A DNA stretch of 58,573 nt, taken from NCBI GenBank assembly GCA_021464525.1, contig JADRCO010000071.1:1-58573 (forward strand), read 5' to 3'. This DNA comes from Rhizophagus sp. LPA8_4_AMF (Eukaryota; Glomeromycota; Glomeromycetes; Glomerales; Glomeraceae). Shown here one piece after another: positions 23,904-36,606 of the stretch; position 1 is the first letter of the stretch; every line of letters starts with the position of its first letter. Position numbers and translations under genes: made by a program. The notes under the pieces are model-generated. The model searched no databases. It was not told the DNA's origin and worked only from the letters and a program-made list of their open reading frames with translations.

Positions 23904-24159
23904 AAAATATCATCGAATCTTTAACGAAAAAGCAATAACGAAAATTTATTGCACATGATGTTACAAATTTGAAAATAAAGAATGTAAAGCTTTTATTTTT
24001 AACATAATACTGATAAGGTTTGGATTTCAGAGAAGCGTTGGTTATTTATAAATGTGAGTAAGATTAATTTCTATTTCTATGTGTTTACCATAACTAAAAC
24101 CATCACTAAACACCATCCTTCGAATAAAAAAGTTCCTCTCACTTGACTCTATTCAAATG

Positions 24160-24300
24160 CTGTCATGCATACGTAAAGTGCGTGCCAAAGGCTTCTAATG
24201 AAATAACGTGAAATGTGTAAATACTGTCATACGTGAAGTGCAAAAAGGTTGTTCTAAGAAATGAATTTAATGAAACAACGCAATAGACTTAATATCTGTT
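24160..24300. repeat. Imperfect tandem duplication (~65 bp unit)
   Basis: CTGTCATGCATACGTAAAGTGC at 24160 recurs, lacking four bases and with one change, as CTGTCATACGTGAAGTGC from 24223. Both copies are followed by related sequence ending in AATGAAATAACG and AATGAAACAACG. Confidence 0.6.
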
Positions 24301-24760
24301 TTGATATTTAAAAAGTTATACACTATTGCGCGTTATGGCTGCTCTACAAGTTTGCTATTGCTTAAAAGAGAAAAAGGGGTCATGTATCACACAGATGCGA
24401 TTATCTATAATTAGGAAATACTGGATTCATAGACAATTGAAACAACATACACATGTTCGAATGCGATAAAAACAAAATAGGAAATATCAAAGTAATATAA
24501 GAGCTGTTATGACTTTAAGAATCCAGAGTTGTGTTACTATTTTGAAAATTAACTTTCCTCTTTTTCCCCTCTTCTACACATAATTTTTTTTTTTACCGGT
24601 AGAAATTTATGGACAAATAAGAATAATGAAAAGCCGGCAATTTTATTATTTCATCAGTATATATATTCTTCATCTGAAACTCTCATTACCATTTATTCTT
24701 GTATAAGAGTAAAAATTTACGGTCTTAAACTGGGTTATTTTTTTTCTTTTGTATATTTAC

Positions 24761-25732
24761 ATGAATAGTAATCAACGGAACCGACAAATTCGACAATTAC
24801 CACGTCAACCTTGGAGCGACAGAGTATGTACTTGTATTTTATCATAATTTTTTCCGTTTGTTGAACTAAATTTTAAAATTTTTCGTAATAACTTAATAAA
24901 AAAAATATATATCCAGGAGGATACCAATCTTATTTTGCTAGTACATTTTATTGGTATTGAATGGGTACGAATATCTATTGTACTGGGAAGAAGCCCTTTA
25001 CAATGCAGAAGGAGGTATGTACATAAAATTATATATTTTTAGTGAATAACGAAGGTGGTGGTGATTGCTGCTGTTGCAGGCAACGATGATGGTGGTATCG
25101 CTGTTGTTGTTATTGAAGTTTTATTCTTTCTTTTTTACCAACTTATTAGGTATCTTAGACTTGTAGCTCTTGGCAGTAAGTAATTACATCTTTGGTAAAA
25201 TATTTCTAATGATGATTTCTTTTTATATTAATAATCTACTAATATATAATTATTTTACAGGTATAGAAAGGTATCGGAGAATATTTCGTAGAAGAGTTAA
25301 CCGAATATTTCGTCAAAGGCATAATCTAGTACCTTTTCGAGGATTTTTCCAAGGAATTCAACTATTAGCTCAACAGTAAGTTTTTTTTTTTTTTGTGGTG
25401 ATAGTGGTGATATTAAAAGAAACACAATATTGTCAACAACGATGGCAGTACAGTAATGGTTACAGCTGTTGAACTGTTAGGTCATGATTCTTTAATTTTT
25501 TTTAAAAAATATTGCTGGTTCAATGGGATCAGGATCGTGGACGTAAACTAGTTATTAATTTAGAAAGATCGTAATAATAAGTATGATCTAAATTATAATG
25601 TCGCTCACTTCATAATATCTTGATTACAGAAATATCATCGCAACTCGCGATTATAGAATGGATTTGAATCATATTCTAAATACATCTCAAGATCATAGAA
25701 TGAATATAAATTATATTTTGAGCGCGGAATAA
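24761..25732 (+). CDS. Single-repeat Myb-like protein
   Basis: Five exons: 24761-24823, 24917-25014, 25150-25175, 25261-25375 and 25630-25732; 134 aa, all in frame (phases 0, 2, 1, 2). Exon 1 is MNSNQRNRQI...RQPWSDR. The Myb exon has EDTNLILLVH, GIEWVRISIVL and LQCRR, continuing RYLRLVALGS in exon 3. Exon 4 is strongly basic (RYRRIFRRRVNRIFRQRH) and resembles exon 4 of the gene at 14207. The last exon carries two copies of the family motif, DYRMDLNHIL and DHRMNINYIL, before SAE and the stop. Closest in the window to the 14207 gene. Confidence 0.86.
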
Positions 25733-26462
25733 TAGATCCGAATTATTTCGACGTTCACTTCATCATGAAAATTAAATTAATTTTATTATTCTTTGTATAT
25801 CCTCCAAAAGTTGTATTATAGTTTACATTAGAATTAATATAATATATGTGACTGTTCATTTTGTAAATTAGAAACTCTCCTTTCATCTTTCTAACTTCAC
25901 TGCTTGGTATGGCTTTAGTTAATTAGTTAGAGTTCTTTTGATTGAAATAAAAAAAAAAAGATAAAAAACAAAATAATTTAAATGGTAAGTAAATTTGACT
26001 ATCTTTAAGTTCGTTATATTATTATCGACTGAATACAATGCATAGATCGGATAAATGGTTAAATGGTTAAATTTTAAAACTCTGCATAATATATATTAAA
26101 AGGGCAAAAATTAAACTTAATAAGTATCATATGCATGGCATTGTTATATTATTTTTTTTATTTACATGCTGTTATTATATAATTTTTTTTGTTACATTAT
26201 TGATTAATAAAGTTTTTTTCTGTAAATATTTTGACGTATTTGACTGGATATTTTTTCACGTGATTATTGTTAACGTACATAATATACGCAAGAAATTTGT
26301 GATATATGTTTATACTGTTTCTTTAAATTTGTATTATACTTGTAAACTCCAATTTAAATTAAATTTAATAGACAAAGGCTTCTATGCCGAGTTAGAACAA
26401 TATGTTCGATAACACAAACCGTTACGCATCTATCGTACAGATTTTGTCATAATTAAAAAGTA

Positions 26463-26578
26463 CATAAAGGTCCCCGATAGTAAGCACAAGTAATGTCAGC
26501 ATTATGTAGGCCAAAATTGTCATATTTCTGGTAAGAGATGCTTAGTTTTCGAGGGTGCTTATATTAGGAACTTTACGG
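26463..26578. mobile_element. MITE with TA target duplication
   Basis: The left end CATAAAGGTCCCCGATAGTA (then AGCAC) is paired, with gaps, to GGTGCTTATATTAGGAACTT (then TACGG) at the right end. TA flanks both sides (26461-26462 and 26579-26580), as for Tc1/mariner/pogo-type insertions. 116 bases, non-coding. Confidence 0.68.
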
Positions 26579-29500
26579 TAAAGCCACATTTTATTCAATA
26601 TTTCACAAGAATCATCCTTTTCTTCTTGATCCTAACTTTTTCATATATCCTTTTTCATGACATTATTATATTATATCGTATCTCAGATTTTATAAAAAAG
26701 AAACCTTTCTTATAAAAGAAAAAAGTAATAGTTCTATTATTTTACCAACTTTATATACTTGACATTTTATTTATATGTTCTAACGTAAAATATCACATGA
26801 TTTTTTTTAAAAAAATTATCTTATCTACCGGTAAAAACGCACAATAAAAAAAAGAAATTATACATTTATATAACCTTCCAAATCATTCTAAATTATTTTA
26901 TTGTCCATGCATAGAAATTTATTTATCCTCTATACTACTTATCTATTTTAATCTTTTTTATATATAAATCTAGGATTTTAATTCTAATTCATAAATTCGT
27001 ATTTTTAATTTTTAAACCATTTATTTTATATTTTCTCTCTTTATTCCTTCTATTCATGCATTTCTAATAATTAAACAAACCCAAATTATTTTTTTAAAGT
27101 AAATATATTCTTGTAAGAGAAAGAGAGGAAAAAAATGGCCTTAAAAAAATTTTTTTGAGAGAGAGAGAGAGAGAAGGGATAGCTATTAAAAGAAAATGGA
27201 GTGATGTAAAACATATAATATAGTTTGCGTCCTCGGAAATCTATGAACTAAACATCTAAACATACTCCTCTTTTTATATGAAAAGAAATCTTATTTCAAG
27301 TGAGATATTATATTTAATGTAATTCTTATAATAACATCTAATTATCAGCACAAAAAAAGAGAAAGAATATATCTCATTTATAATAGAATCCTGAGACTTA
27401 ATTTATTGAAAATTATAGATTCAAAAAAAAAAAAAAAAAATTGCGAATTTAAATGAAGATAAATTATCAAGAAAGATCAAAATTCTTAGTACTTTAATAA
27501 TTCATACTACATATTATATAACAATATAATCACTATTTATAATTATAATCTTGTAATTCTGAGAATTTTTCAATAATTCATTTTAAACAAGAGCGAAAAA
27601 GATCTTAATCAAAAAAAAAAAAAATATGAGCCATAAAAGAAATAAAAGTAAAGTAATCAACAAATCAAATAATAAAAGGCATAGACGAAATTGGAATAAT
27701 TAAGAAAAATTTTCTAGTGCTAAGCAGCAATGATATAATAATAACAAAATAAACATAATAATGTACACCTTTAATGCGATCAGTATCTAAAATAGTACAT
27801 TTTCAGATGGGACAAATATTTATTTTGTAATTTCATGTAGAATATTAATTTTCAAATAAACCCGTATAACAATTTATATTGATTTGCATAATAAATGTCT
27901 GTTTACTTAATCTTTTTAAATTGCTCGGAAATTTTTCATTTTATGACAGAGTGAATTGTACTTAAAAATTATTAAATATTAATTTCTTGGCATAAATTAA
28001 TTCAGGGAGTATTGAAGTAATGGTAATGAAATAAATTTTTGGTGTAATCGCGAAAATTTTCTCATACAAATTTAACCAGCCAGACTTTATTCTGAGTACT
28101 TAATACAATCCTACTTTTAGGTCAAATTCTAATTAAATATCATGCTTTTTGGTGATATAAATCTATTTAATGTTGGCCAAAATTAACAAACATCAGATGT
28201 TACGCAGATCAACGTCGAATAGTGAGTACATATGCAAAATTCGGCAAAAATTCGGCATACAGCTGCCATAATCAAAATGATTGGCGCATTGATGGTGTAC
28301 AGTAAGTATAACGTATAACTTAAATTTTTGATAAAATATACTTGGTGTAAAAGTTAAAGTTATACGCATAGAAGAATTATTATATATATGTGCTGGACTA
28401 AGCAGCAAGAAGGATGGAATTTGACTTTAGATTTTAGGATTATATCAAAAATAGAAAAATAGCATTAAAGACCACATAAAATATTAAACCAAAAAAAACT
28501 ATTTCCTTTAGAGTTTAGATTATATTATAACTGCGAATAGTTTTTTAAAGCTGTATCCTAATAATTAATTATTCAAGCCTAATGGTCATAATTTCAGAGC
28601 ATTTTATTACGTTTCTTTAGAGTATTTTATAACTTGAGAATAAGTTTTTTGAGGCTGCATCCTAATTTAATTATTCAACCCTAATCGGATAATTTTATTA
28701 ATTAAACGCGTTACAGCCATATATTTTATTGTCGTGTAACATTACTTTTGAATCTGATGTGAAAATATGTAACTCATGTGTCAAAATATTTATCAAACAA
28801 AAACATAACTTTGGAAAGATTTACAGCATTAATAACGATCCCAGATATAATTCACAATGGATGAACCCTTTTTTTTTTGAATTAAGGAATATATTTTGAA
28901 TGGCTGATTTGTGAATTTTATTAATAACCATGATACACAAAAAAAAAACTAATTTAACTTGTAACGGAATATTGAAAAGAAATATTCATTGTTTTTGGTT
29001 AATTATTATTATTATTTACCGTGCACGGGAATGAATCTAGAAAATAAGTTCAGTAATTTAATAACCATATAAGTATACTAGGCTTAGTTTGTCAGCTCAG
29101 CTTGTAGTGTATAGAATAGGGGTACGTACGGAAATCGCGAACATAATTTTTAAAATGCACGTAAGTTAAATAAGAAATTTTAAAGCATTAATTCTCGGGA
29201 ATATGGTTTTATATTACCCGTAAATTCGTAAATTTTAAATAGAAAAATGTAAAGTTATAAAAGATAAAACGAAAAAAAATCTACAAATAATTTTTTATTA
29301 TTTGCTTCGGATGAAAATCTATACATTGTTTATATGGAATGTTTATTTGTTAGTCTTTTATAATAATTATAAACGAAAGATGATGTTTGTTAATTTGTTA
29401 AATATAAGAGGTCATTCATTGTTTACAAAGATAATCAGAATAATAATAATAATTAATGTATGACAAGTATTTAAATTTGCAACACCAAAAAGATAAATGA

Positions 29501-30031
29501 ACTTGTGTATTATGTAACCGTCGTATTTATTTAGTATTTTGGCTGAACAAAATGTCAATTTTTTTGACACACGGTTTCAAACAAAGTAAAATTAATAAGG
29601 AGAGAATTTATTATGAAATTGACTATTCTACAATCAGAAATAAAGTTTATTAAATCATTGAGTAAAGTTAAATTACTAATTAATAATCCCATGTTTTTGG
29701 ATATTTTGGTTACAGTGTTTAATTGATTAATAACATAAATTTTCCCCAAAAATTGACCCATTATATCCATTATTAACTTACCAAATCCGATATATAATAA
29801 TTTCTTTCTAGAATGTCTTTTTTAAGTTATAAGTATTCATTTCGTTAAACTTCGGTTAAAAGACAAAGTTCAATTGAATACGTTATATGTTTTTTTTGTG
29901 TTACTATAATTACGGAGAATATTTATTTTTTTTTTTTTTGATATTTAAAGATGAATTTTATGAAGTTTTATTTTTTAAAAAAAAAATTCGATTTTTTTAA
30001 GCGTAAATTTTTTTTTTTTAAGAATTTTATT

Positions 30032-30112
30032 TCAGGTTCAGATTTTTTTTTTAAGAAGAAAATTTGAATTTTATTCAGATTCAGGTTTTTTTTTTAAGAA
30101 GAAAATTTGAAC
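30032..30112. repeat. Direct repeat, T-rich (~40 bp unit)
   Basis: CAG followed by a T run, then AAGAAGAAAATTTGAA, occurs twice in tandem about 45 bases apart just upstream of the Myb gene at 30190. Confidence 0.6.
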
Positions 30113-30189
30113 TTTCTTTTTTATTGAATTTCTTGATCGGGGAAAGTCATTCATTATAATTAAAAATTACGTACTTCTTGCATTTAAAC

Positions 30190-30825
30190 ATGCGAATAAT
30201 CCGCGCATCACGTAAAGGTCCTTGGACTCCCGATGTATATTATTTTATTTAAAAATTTGATGTATTTTAATTTATTCATTTCTAATTATTATTCTATTAA
30301 ATTTATTAGGAAGAAAGACGACTTGTTATATTGGTTAATAGATTCGGTGCGGTCGGCAATTGGCTACAAATTTCATCTCTGCTTGGGTCAAGAAACGCGT
30401 ATCAGTGTAGGAAAAGGTTCATATCATTTTTTTTTTAAAATCGGAAAAAAAAAAATTCCTGTATATATTTATCTGATTTTTAATTTTATATATTATAGAT
30501 ACCGTCATCTTGTGAGAGCAAATAGTAAGTGAAATTTTTATAAATAAATATAATCTGTATTAATGATATTTGATTAACGTTTAAATAATAAAATAGTGTA
30601 TCTCTTATTTTAAAGCCATAAGAAGACCTTTTCCGCCCTTTCCTCAAAAGTAAGTTTCAATATCAAAGGATTGTAGTGATTTATATATTAATAATTAACT
30701 TACAAAATAATATTATTTTCAGTTATGCTCATCTAACTTCATTGGCACCTCGTAATTCAAGGTTGTTAATAAATTTTCTTATAAATTCAGACCACAGGAT
30801 GAATATTAATTTTATAATAGATTAA
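30190..30825 (+). CDS. Single-repeat Myb-like protein
   Basis: Five exons: 30190-30234, 30310-30416, 30499-30524, 30616-30649 and 30723-30825; 104 aa, in frame. Exon 1 is MRIIRASRKGPWTPD, the clearest first helix start in the family. Exon 2 has EERRLVILVN, VGNWLQISSLL and YQCRK. Exon 3 gives RYRHLVRAN. Exon 4 is a Pro-rich linker (RRPFPPFPQ). The last exon ends with DHRMNINFII before the stop. Second donor is GTTCAT, weaker than the others but required to join to RY in phase 2. Probably nuclear; the target is unknown. Confidence 0.86.
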
Positions 30826-31276
30826 TATACTGAGATTGAAACATCATATAATTATGAAATATAGAATAATTTTGTCAAAGATTTGTTATGTATTAACATT
30901 AACATTATAATTCATTTAAATAATATTAAGCATAATTATGTAAGAATCTTCTTTATGAATATAGATAATATAAGATTAAGTTGTATGAATGCTCTTAATA
31001 AAATAAAAAAAAGATGAATTAATAATAGGTCGTACGCCTTTAGATTTTTTGTCATATAATTACATTTACATATTCTGTGGAATTTATTAAATAAATAACT
31101 TACAAGCTATATTATAACAGTTTGGCTTATCTTGAAATAAATAAATAAATAAACAGTTTAAATTTCTAACATTTTGGATGACTTCAGGGTTAATAAGGTT
31201 AATCAAATATGGTAACTTAGACGTTATATAATACCAATATATTCCAGATATGGCAAAATATTTTCAATATATTATA

Positions 31277-31437
31277 GTTATCGTTCAGCCAGTATGATCA
31301 TTTAGACTTTTACTGACCGATATTGTTTTAAATTGATCAATATCATTTATGAGATTATAACAATATTGTGTAAAGCTTATTAAAAGCTATTAGTTTATTT
31401 TATCAGTCAATATGATCAGTGAGGGCAGAACGATAAC
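31277..31437. mobile_element. MITE, GTTATCGTTC termini
   Basis: The left end GTTATCGTTCAGCC is mirrored by GGCAGAACGATAAC at 31424-31437 with one mismatch in 14. A subterminal TGATCA also pairs on both sides. 161 bases, non-coding. Confidence 0.72.
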
Positions 31438-31443
31438 ACTTTT

Positions 31444-31564
31444 ATTGGATGTGGGCTATATCGGTCACAGGGACCTTCATTGATTGGTGAAAATGGCCAC
31501 TACGTAGCCCATTTTCATCCAATCATTCGGTCCTGTGACCGATATAGTTACTCCCCCATCCAAT
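31444..31564. mobile_element. Nearly full-length palindromic MITE
   Basis: ATTGGATG at the left end and CATCCAAT at the right end bound a 121-base palindrome. Inside, TATATCGGTCACAGG pairs with CCTGTGACCGATATA, and TGATTGGTGAAAATGG with CCATTTTCATCCAATCA, around an ACTACGTA centre. It would extrude as a long hairpin. It starts six bases after the preceding MITE. Confidence 0.82.
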
Positions 31565-33685
31565 AATATATATTTATCATCGCCGTTTTCACAGATTTTA
31601 CACGTGTTGTATTTTGATCAAAAATCATAGAAAATATATGGAAAAATTCACAGAATTCCTAAAAAATCATTTGTATCAAAAAAGTATTTGGCGAACTTTA
31701 TAATTAGTCACACGTATAAATTATAAATTATAAATTATAATAATGTGAAACTTCCATAACAACTGCCATAACAATATATGTCACGTCGCACTGGATCAAA
31801 TTTGTCGCACAAGCTTAACAATATTGAAAAATCGGGATACTGTGTTTTTGCATTAATTTAAAAATTTTGTTACACTGTATTGTAATATAGTCGACTACTT
31901 ACAGCGATTACATTTCAAATTCATTATAATATTTTAGCGTTTGAAGAATTAAATTCTATAATTTCGTTAGGAGATATTTTTGACATATTTGACTTGCTTT
32001 GCCGTGATTGCTAAAATTCAGAATAAGATAATAATTAACTATAGGTAAAAATTACGATTATAAAGAAGGTCTCTCATGCGATTTTAAAATAGGTTATCCG
32101 TTATCATCAAAAATAAATTATAATTTATTGTTATATTATGTTACTTTTTTTTTCGAAATCTCAATTAAATCAAAATTGCCATATGAAATTTTTCTTGAGA
32201 TTGTTTATGGGAATAGATAAGAGATTCGAAAAAGATGGCATTGTTGCTATGCTATTTTGATATGAAAAAATTTTATAATTTTACTAATCAGTTCATCATA
32301 AATTTGGTAACGTGATGTGGTAAAATTTTTCTTTAATTTGATAGCAGGTTTCACAGGTTACTATGTCACTCAAAGAATTAAATTTAGGTCATAATTCTAA
32401 TTATTAATTGGTGACCTGACAAAAAAAAATGAATGTTTAACAGTTTTAATCTAAGATTAGTTAATTATTATTCAATAATGGATATATGAGAATGATATAT
32501 AAAGTTTAGTTGTTAGAAGCACATGTTTCCGTGTTTCCGTAAGATAAGAGATTATCAAATTTTTTTTTTGAATTTTTTATAACTATACATGCATGCGGGA
32601 TGGATAAAGCCCGTTTAAATGATAAGAAAACCAGAACTTCGAAAAACATCTATAAAAGGATAATATTTGGTGGAGATGGCTATACGAACCAAAACATTAT
32701 AGATAAGATAAGAAGCAATGTTTATATTTATTTTTGATAAGAAACTTCCTTTTTTTTCCTTTTTTCCTTTCAAAACTCAAAATTCTGAAACAAATAAAAA
32801 AGGATAATGTTTTTTGTGGAGTCGGTGATATCATTTATGTTTTTTTTTGTTTGTTACACATACGTAATCAATTAATCCAAAAATAAAGTAAGATTTTTAA
32901 TAGTATGTTCAAAAGGAGATTGATTCTTAATTGGGATAAAAAAAAAAAAAAGAATTAATTAAAATAAGTTATTGGTAGAAGATAAGTTGTCGGAGTTCTA
33001 CCGATATGCTTCTAGGCTTGTGGCTTCAGAATTGTTTGTTTGTTTGACAGATCACATGTTAAACTAAGAGATAAAGAATATTGAATATGCAGACTTACCT
33101 AATCATCATATTATAATTTGAATGCGAATTTATGTTAAACTCACATTTAAATTTAATTGATGACAATGAAAAAAAAATTTTTTACTCGAATAATTATAGT
33201 CTAGACATATTTAATTGCGCTAGGCTATATTTGAGCTATAATAAAAATTTAAGTTCAACTACGTAATTATATTTTTTTTATTAACGCCAGATTCCAAAAG
33301 AAAAATAAAGTTGATATAAATTATAATTTTTTACCCCAGAATTTCAGGGTAACTTTAAATTATCGAATGATTTAGTTACATATTTTAGAAACTTACATAA
33401 TTTATATACCTTTTTGAAACAATATATGGCAATTTCAGATGCATTATGAGTAAACAAAAAAGTTGCAAAATGTCATATTTATTGGATTTTGGTTCCTTTT
33501 TGTTTATTTATATTTTTTTTTGTTTCGAAAAAAAAAGTATTTAAATAATCAATTAACAATTACTTTCCAAAAAAATAATTTCAAAAAATTATTTACGTGT
33601 GAATATATCGAATATTAATTACATAAAGCTTTCTTAAAATAAAATTACTTCTAAGAATATCTTTGTATGCAGATTATTATACAAT

Positions 33686-34277
33686 ATGAGACCTTGGACT
33701 TCTCAAGTATATACATATTATTCTCTTATATATACATACGGATTAACCTAAGAACTTTTAAATCGTTTATATAGGAAGTGAGTGATCTCATGTCATGTGT
33801 CAATGATTTGGGTATTGGCAATTGGCAAGCAATCGCATCTAGGATTGGGACGCGAACTGCAAAGCAATGCAGAAGAAGGTTTTTATTCATTCATAGTTTT
33901 AGCAAATCAAGTATAATACGACATACGATCTAATTTAATAATGCATTTCTAGGTACCTGGAACTTGCAATAGCAAATTGTAAGTATCAAAATATTTAATA
34001 AGGTAGATTCAAACAAATTGCTAATAAGCACATATTATTTTCATTTAACAGTTGTACGACAAAGAATTGTACCTCCTCCTCCTCCCCCTCTCCCTCCGTA
34101 AGTGTTATTTCTTTGAATTATGAAGATCGACAACATGCATGAACTAAAATTATATAACCGTTTTTCAATAGTTTCGTCGTTCTTGCTATGTCAATCATTC
34201 CACGTAATTACAGAATGTCAATAAATTATGTTTTAAATCAAAATTATAGAATGAGTATTAATTTTCTTCTTAACTAA
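33686..34277 (+). CDS. Single-repeat Myb-like protein with polyproline linker
   Basis: Five exons: 33686-33706, 33775-33878, 33953-33978, 34052-34097 and 34172-34277; 100 aa, all in frame. Exon 1 is only MRPWTSQ. The Myb exon has EVSDLMSCVN, GNWQAIASRIG and AKQCRR, continuing RYLELAIAN. Exon 4 encodes VRQRIV followed by a run of prolines (PPPPPPLPP). The last exon has two copies of the family motif, NYRMSINYVL and NYRMSINFLL, then Asn-stop. It is the smallest complete member and so outlines the minimal architecture: Myb repeat, linker, C-terminal motif. Confidence 0.88.
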
Positions 34278-35836
34278 TCATCTCTAATTAATTTAATTAT
34301 CTGACAAGACTTTTAGTTTATATAACTTTTATTTTTATTATTAATTCCAAATCTTGTTTTGTTCTTATTACCAATTTTTTCTTTTCTTTATTTATTGTTA
34401 ACTAATAATATTAAGGAAAATAATATTTTTCTTATTGTACATCAAAGGAATAAAAAAATTAAAGAAAGGATTTACTATTTACTTGATAACATAAAGATAG
34501 ATCGGCATTTTTAAAAATTGCAAATGACGATCATTTCGATTGCAAATTTTTTTATGAAAAACTGGTAAGTGGTAATTCTATAAATTTTGATACGAAAAAT
34601 TTAAAGTAGTCTTATCTTCATGTTATTATGTATTAAAGCATGAAGTATGTACTTACACATGCTCTGTAAAAGATTATGCGTAAAACAATTCTGTCAAATT
34701 GTTCATAATTCGTTCTATGCATGCAAGTTGAAAGTCTTTATACGTCTTTATATAAAATTATCATTCATTTGTGACAAAAAAATTTAATTGGCAAGTCAAA
34801 ATAATAATAAACTAGAGGAAACATCCATAAAAAGTGCGATGTTTGCGGAGATAAAATTATTTTGATAAGAAAGCTAGACTTTTTGGAAATGGATTGATAG
34901 AATCTTGAGAGATTCGATTATCAAGAATTGTCTGACTAGATTCTAAATATGAGAAGTGAAAAATTCTGGGTTTAACAAATGCATGTCAATATTCAGCCTT
35001 AACTAAATTTTTTTTTTCCAGTTTTCACCGGTTTTTTTTCTATAATAAGATAAATGAATGCTGGTACGGTAAAAAATTTTGGTTTAGCTAAATTTAAGAA
35101 CCATTGTTTATTTATGTGTTATTACTTTATTTTAAAGTTCACAGAAATGTCATACTAGGTAAGTCATTATAAACCAGTAAAACCATACGTAATTAGTACG
35201 CCATTATTACTTGAATAGTATCCTTTATAAAATACTTTCCTTAAAAACTTGTTTAGTTGCATTCGTTATTATGCCCTTTTTTTAATATGAAACATTTTTT
35301 AGTCAATAAATGCAATAAAAATTATACGGTATATTACTGTAATATACAGTTATATTTTTAGAAATTAAGATAAAAAGATATTAGTAATATACAAAAAAGC
35401 TAATGATAATCAAAAGCTAACCAAACTAACTGGTTAACTGGATTTCAGTACTTTATTTACGGAGAATTTTTTGCTATCAGCTCCAATTGGAAAGCTAACA
35501 AAGCTTTGTAAAGATGTATCTAAAAAAAGTCAAATCATTATAATATAAACAATATTTAAGAGGAGAAATAAATTGCCACCTCCTCAAATTCTTTTTTTTT
35601 TCTTTTTCAAAAAAAAAAATACTTCTCTTACTTTTTTTTTCATTCTTATGTACACTACAGTTAAAAAACAAATTTTTTATTTTTTTTTTAAAGAAATAAA
35701 GTAAAAAAAAGTTAAAAATAAGATAAATCAAAATCATTTTTATTTTATCTTATTTTTTTTCGGAACGATTCAAGATATTATCTTATGTGTTTATACTTTA
35801 TACATATTCTTTTACATTATTTATTTAATATAAAAG
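34278..35836. other. AT-rich intergenic region
   Basis: No gene seen. A minus-strand 80-codon frame (35495-35737) is a run of Lys/Phe codons from A/T homopolymers. Confidence 0.4.
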
Positions 35837-36606
35837 ATGAATCAACAAAACTTACTAGTTTCGATTAGAAATCGGTGGACACCTGGTGTAAATAAACTTT
35901 TAGTTTTATACTCTTATTTTTTTTAAAAAAATTAATATTAATTTTTAACAATGAATACATATATATACATCTAAATAGGAAGATAGTCGATTAATAGCTG
36001 CTGTAGAACGAGTTGGCTCCCGTAATTGGAATCGTATTTCCCGCGAAGTGAGGACTCGTAGTTCAACAGAATGTCAAGCAAGGTTTGTTCAATCATGGAT
36101 TAGCGCATTGCTTATAACTTAGCAGTTACATTAAGTTATATAACTTTTTTATTAAAAAAGATGGCGTCAGATAAATTTTAATAATGGTAAAGTAACAAAT
36201 ATTCTTGAAATGATCGGCTTCTTTTGTAATTTTCAAATTTTAAATATAATTTGTACATAGTGCATCGACCGAATAGAAGATTGAATCAAGGTCTTTTCGA
36301 CGTTGTTAGAAGAAATTTATATTACATTCGACCTCATAGATATGCATGTAAGATTCAAATCATTATATGTTTACAATTTATTGTTATAATAATGAATAAT
36401 GAAATATTTATTATTATTATTATTATTATTATCTGTTAGCAATTTTAAATCAACGTCGATCATTACAGTTGGAACAAACAATGCAAACAATAGCAAATCC
36501 TATTCAAAATACAATGTCTCTAAATCGTATTTTAACTCATGATAGAGATATTCGAATGGCGTTAGGATATATTATGGAAAATCCCGTATCACATTACTTT
36601 TCGTAA
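35837..36606 (+). CDS. Single-repeat Myb-like protein (downstream subfamily)
   Basis: Five exons: 35837-35887, 35979-36082, 36161-36186, 36261-36347 and 36440-36606; 144 aa, in frame. Exon 1 ends RNRWTPG. Exon 2 has EDSRLIAAVE, GSRNWNRISREV and TECQA. Exon 3 is RWRQINFNN, with Trp where the upstream genes have Tyr. Exon 4 (HRPNRRLNQGLF...) ends in phase 1 rather than phase 2. The last exon has LNQRRSLQLEQTMQ, then NTMSLNRIL and DIRMALGYIM, and a final NPVSHYFS. It shares this layout with the genes at 38.4, 47.2 and 50.7 kb. An (ATT)n tract lies in intron 4. Confidence 0.87.

Larger units (their letters stand above)
22929..24760. other. AT-rich intergenic region with a small open frame
   Basis: Apart from the 75-codon frame at 23679-23903 and the tandem duplication at 24160-24300, no feature is seen. 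Confidence 0.4.
25733..30189. other. Long AT-rich intergenic region
   Basis: 4.5 kb without a supportable gene. Contains the MITE at 26463-26578, a (GA)n tract at 27157-27174, and T-rich direct repeats at 30032-30112. A 93-codon plus frame (26131-26412) is very rich in Phe, Ile and Val, as expected by chance in such DNA. Confidence 0.45.
30826..33685. other. AT-rich intergenic region with two adjacent MITEs
   Basis: No gene supported. The MITEs at 31277-31437 and 31444-31564 are the only structured features seen. Confidence 0.45.

Noticed and set aside
26131-26412. 93-codon Phe/Ile/Val-rich frame, possible membrane protein
   Set aside because: Composition is what AT-rich DNA gives by chance; no motif, no introns, no paralogue.
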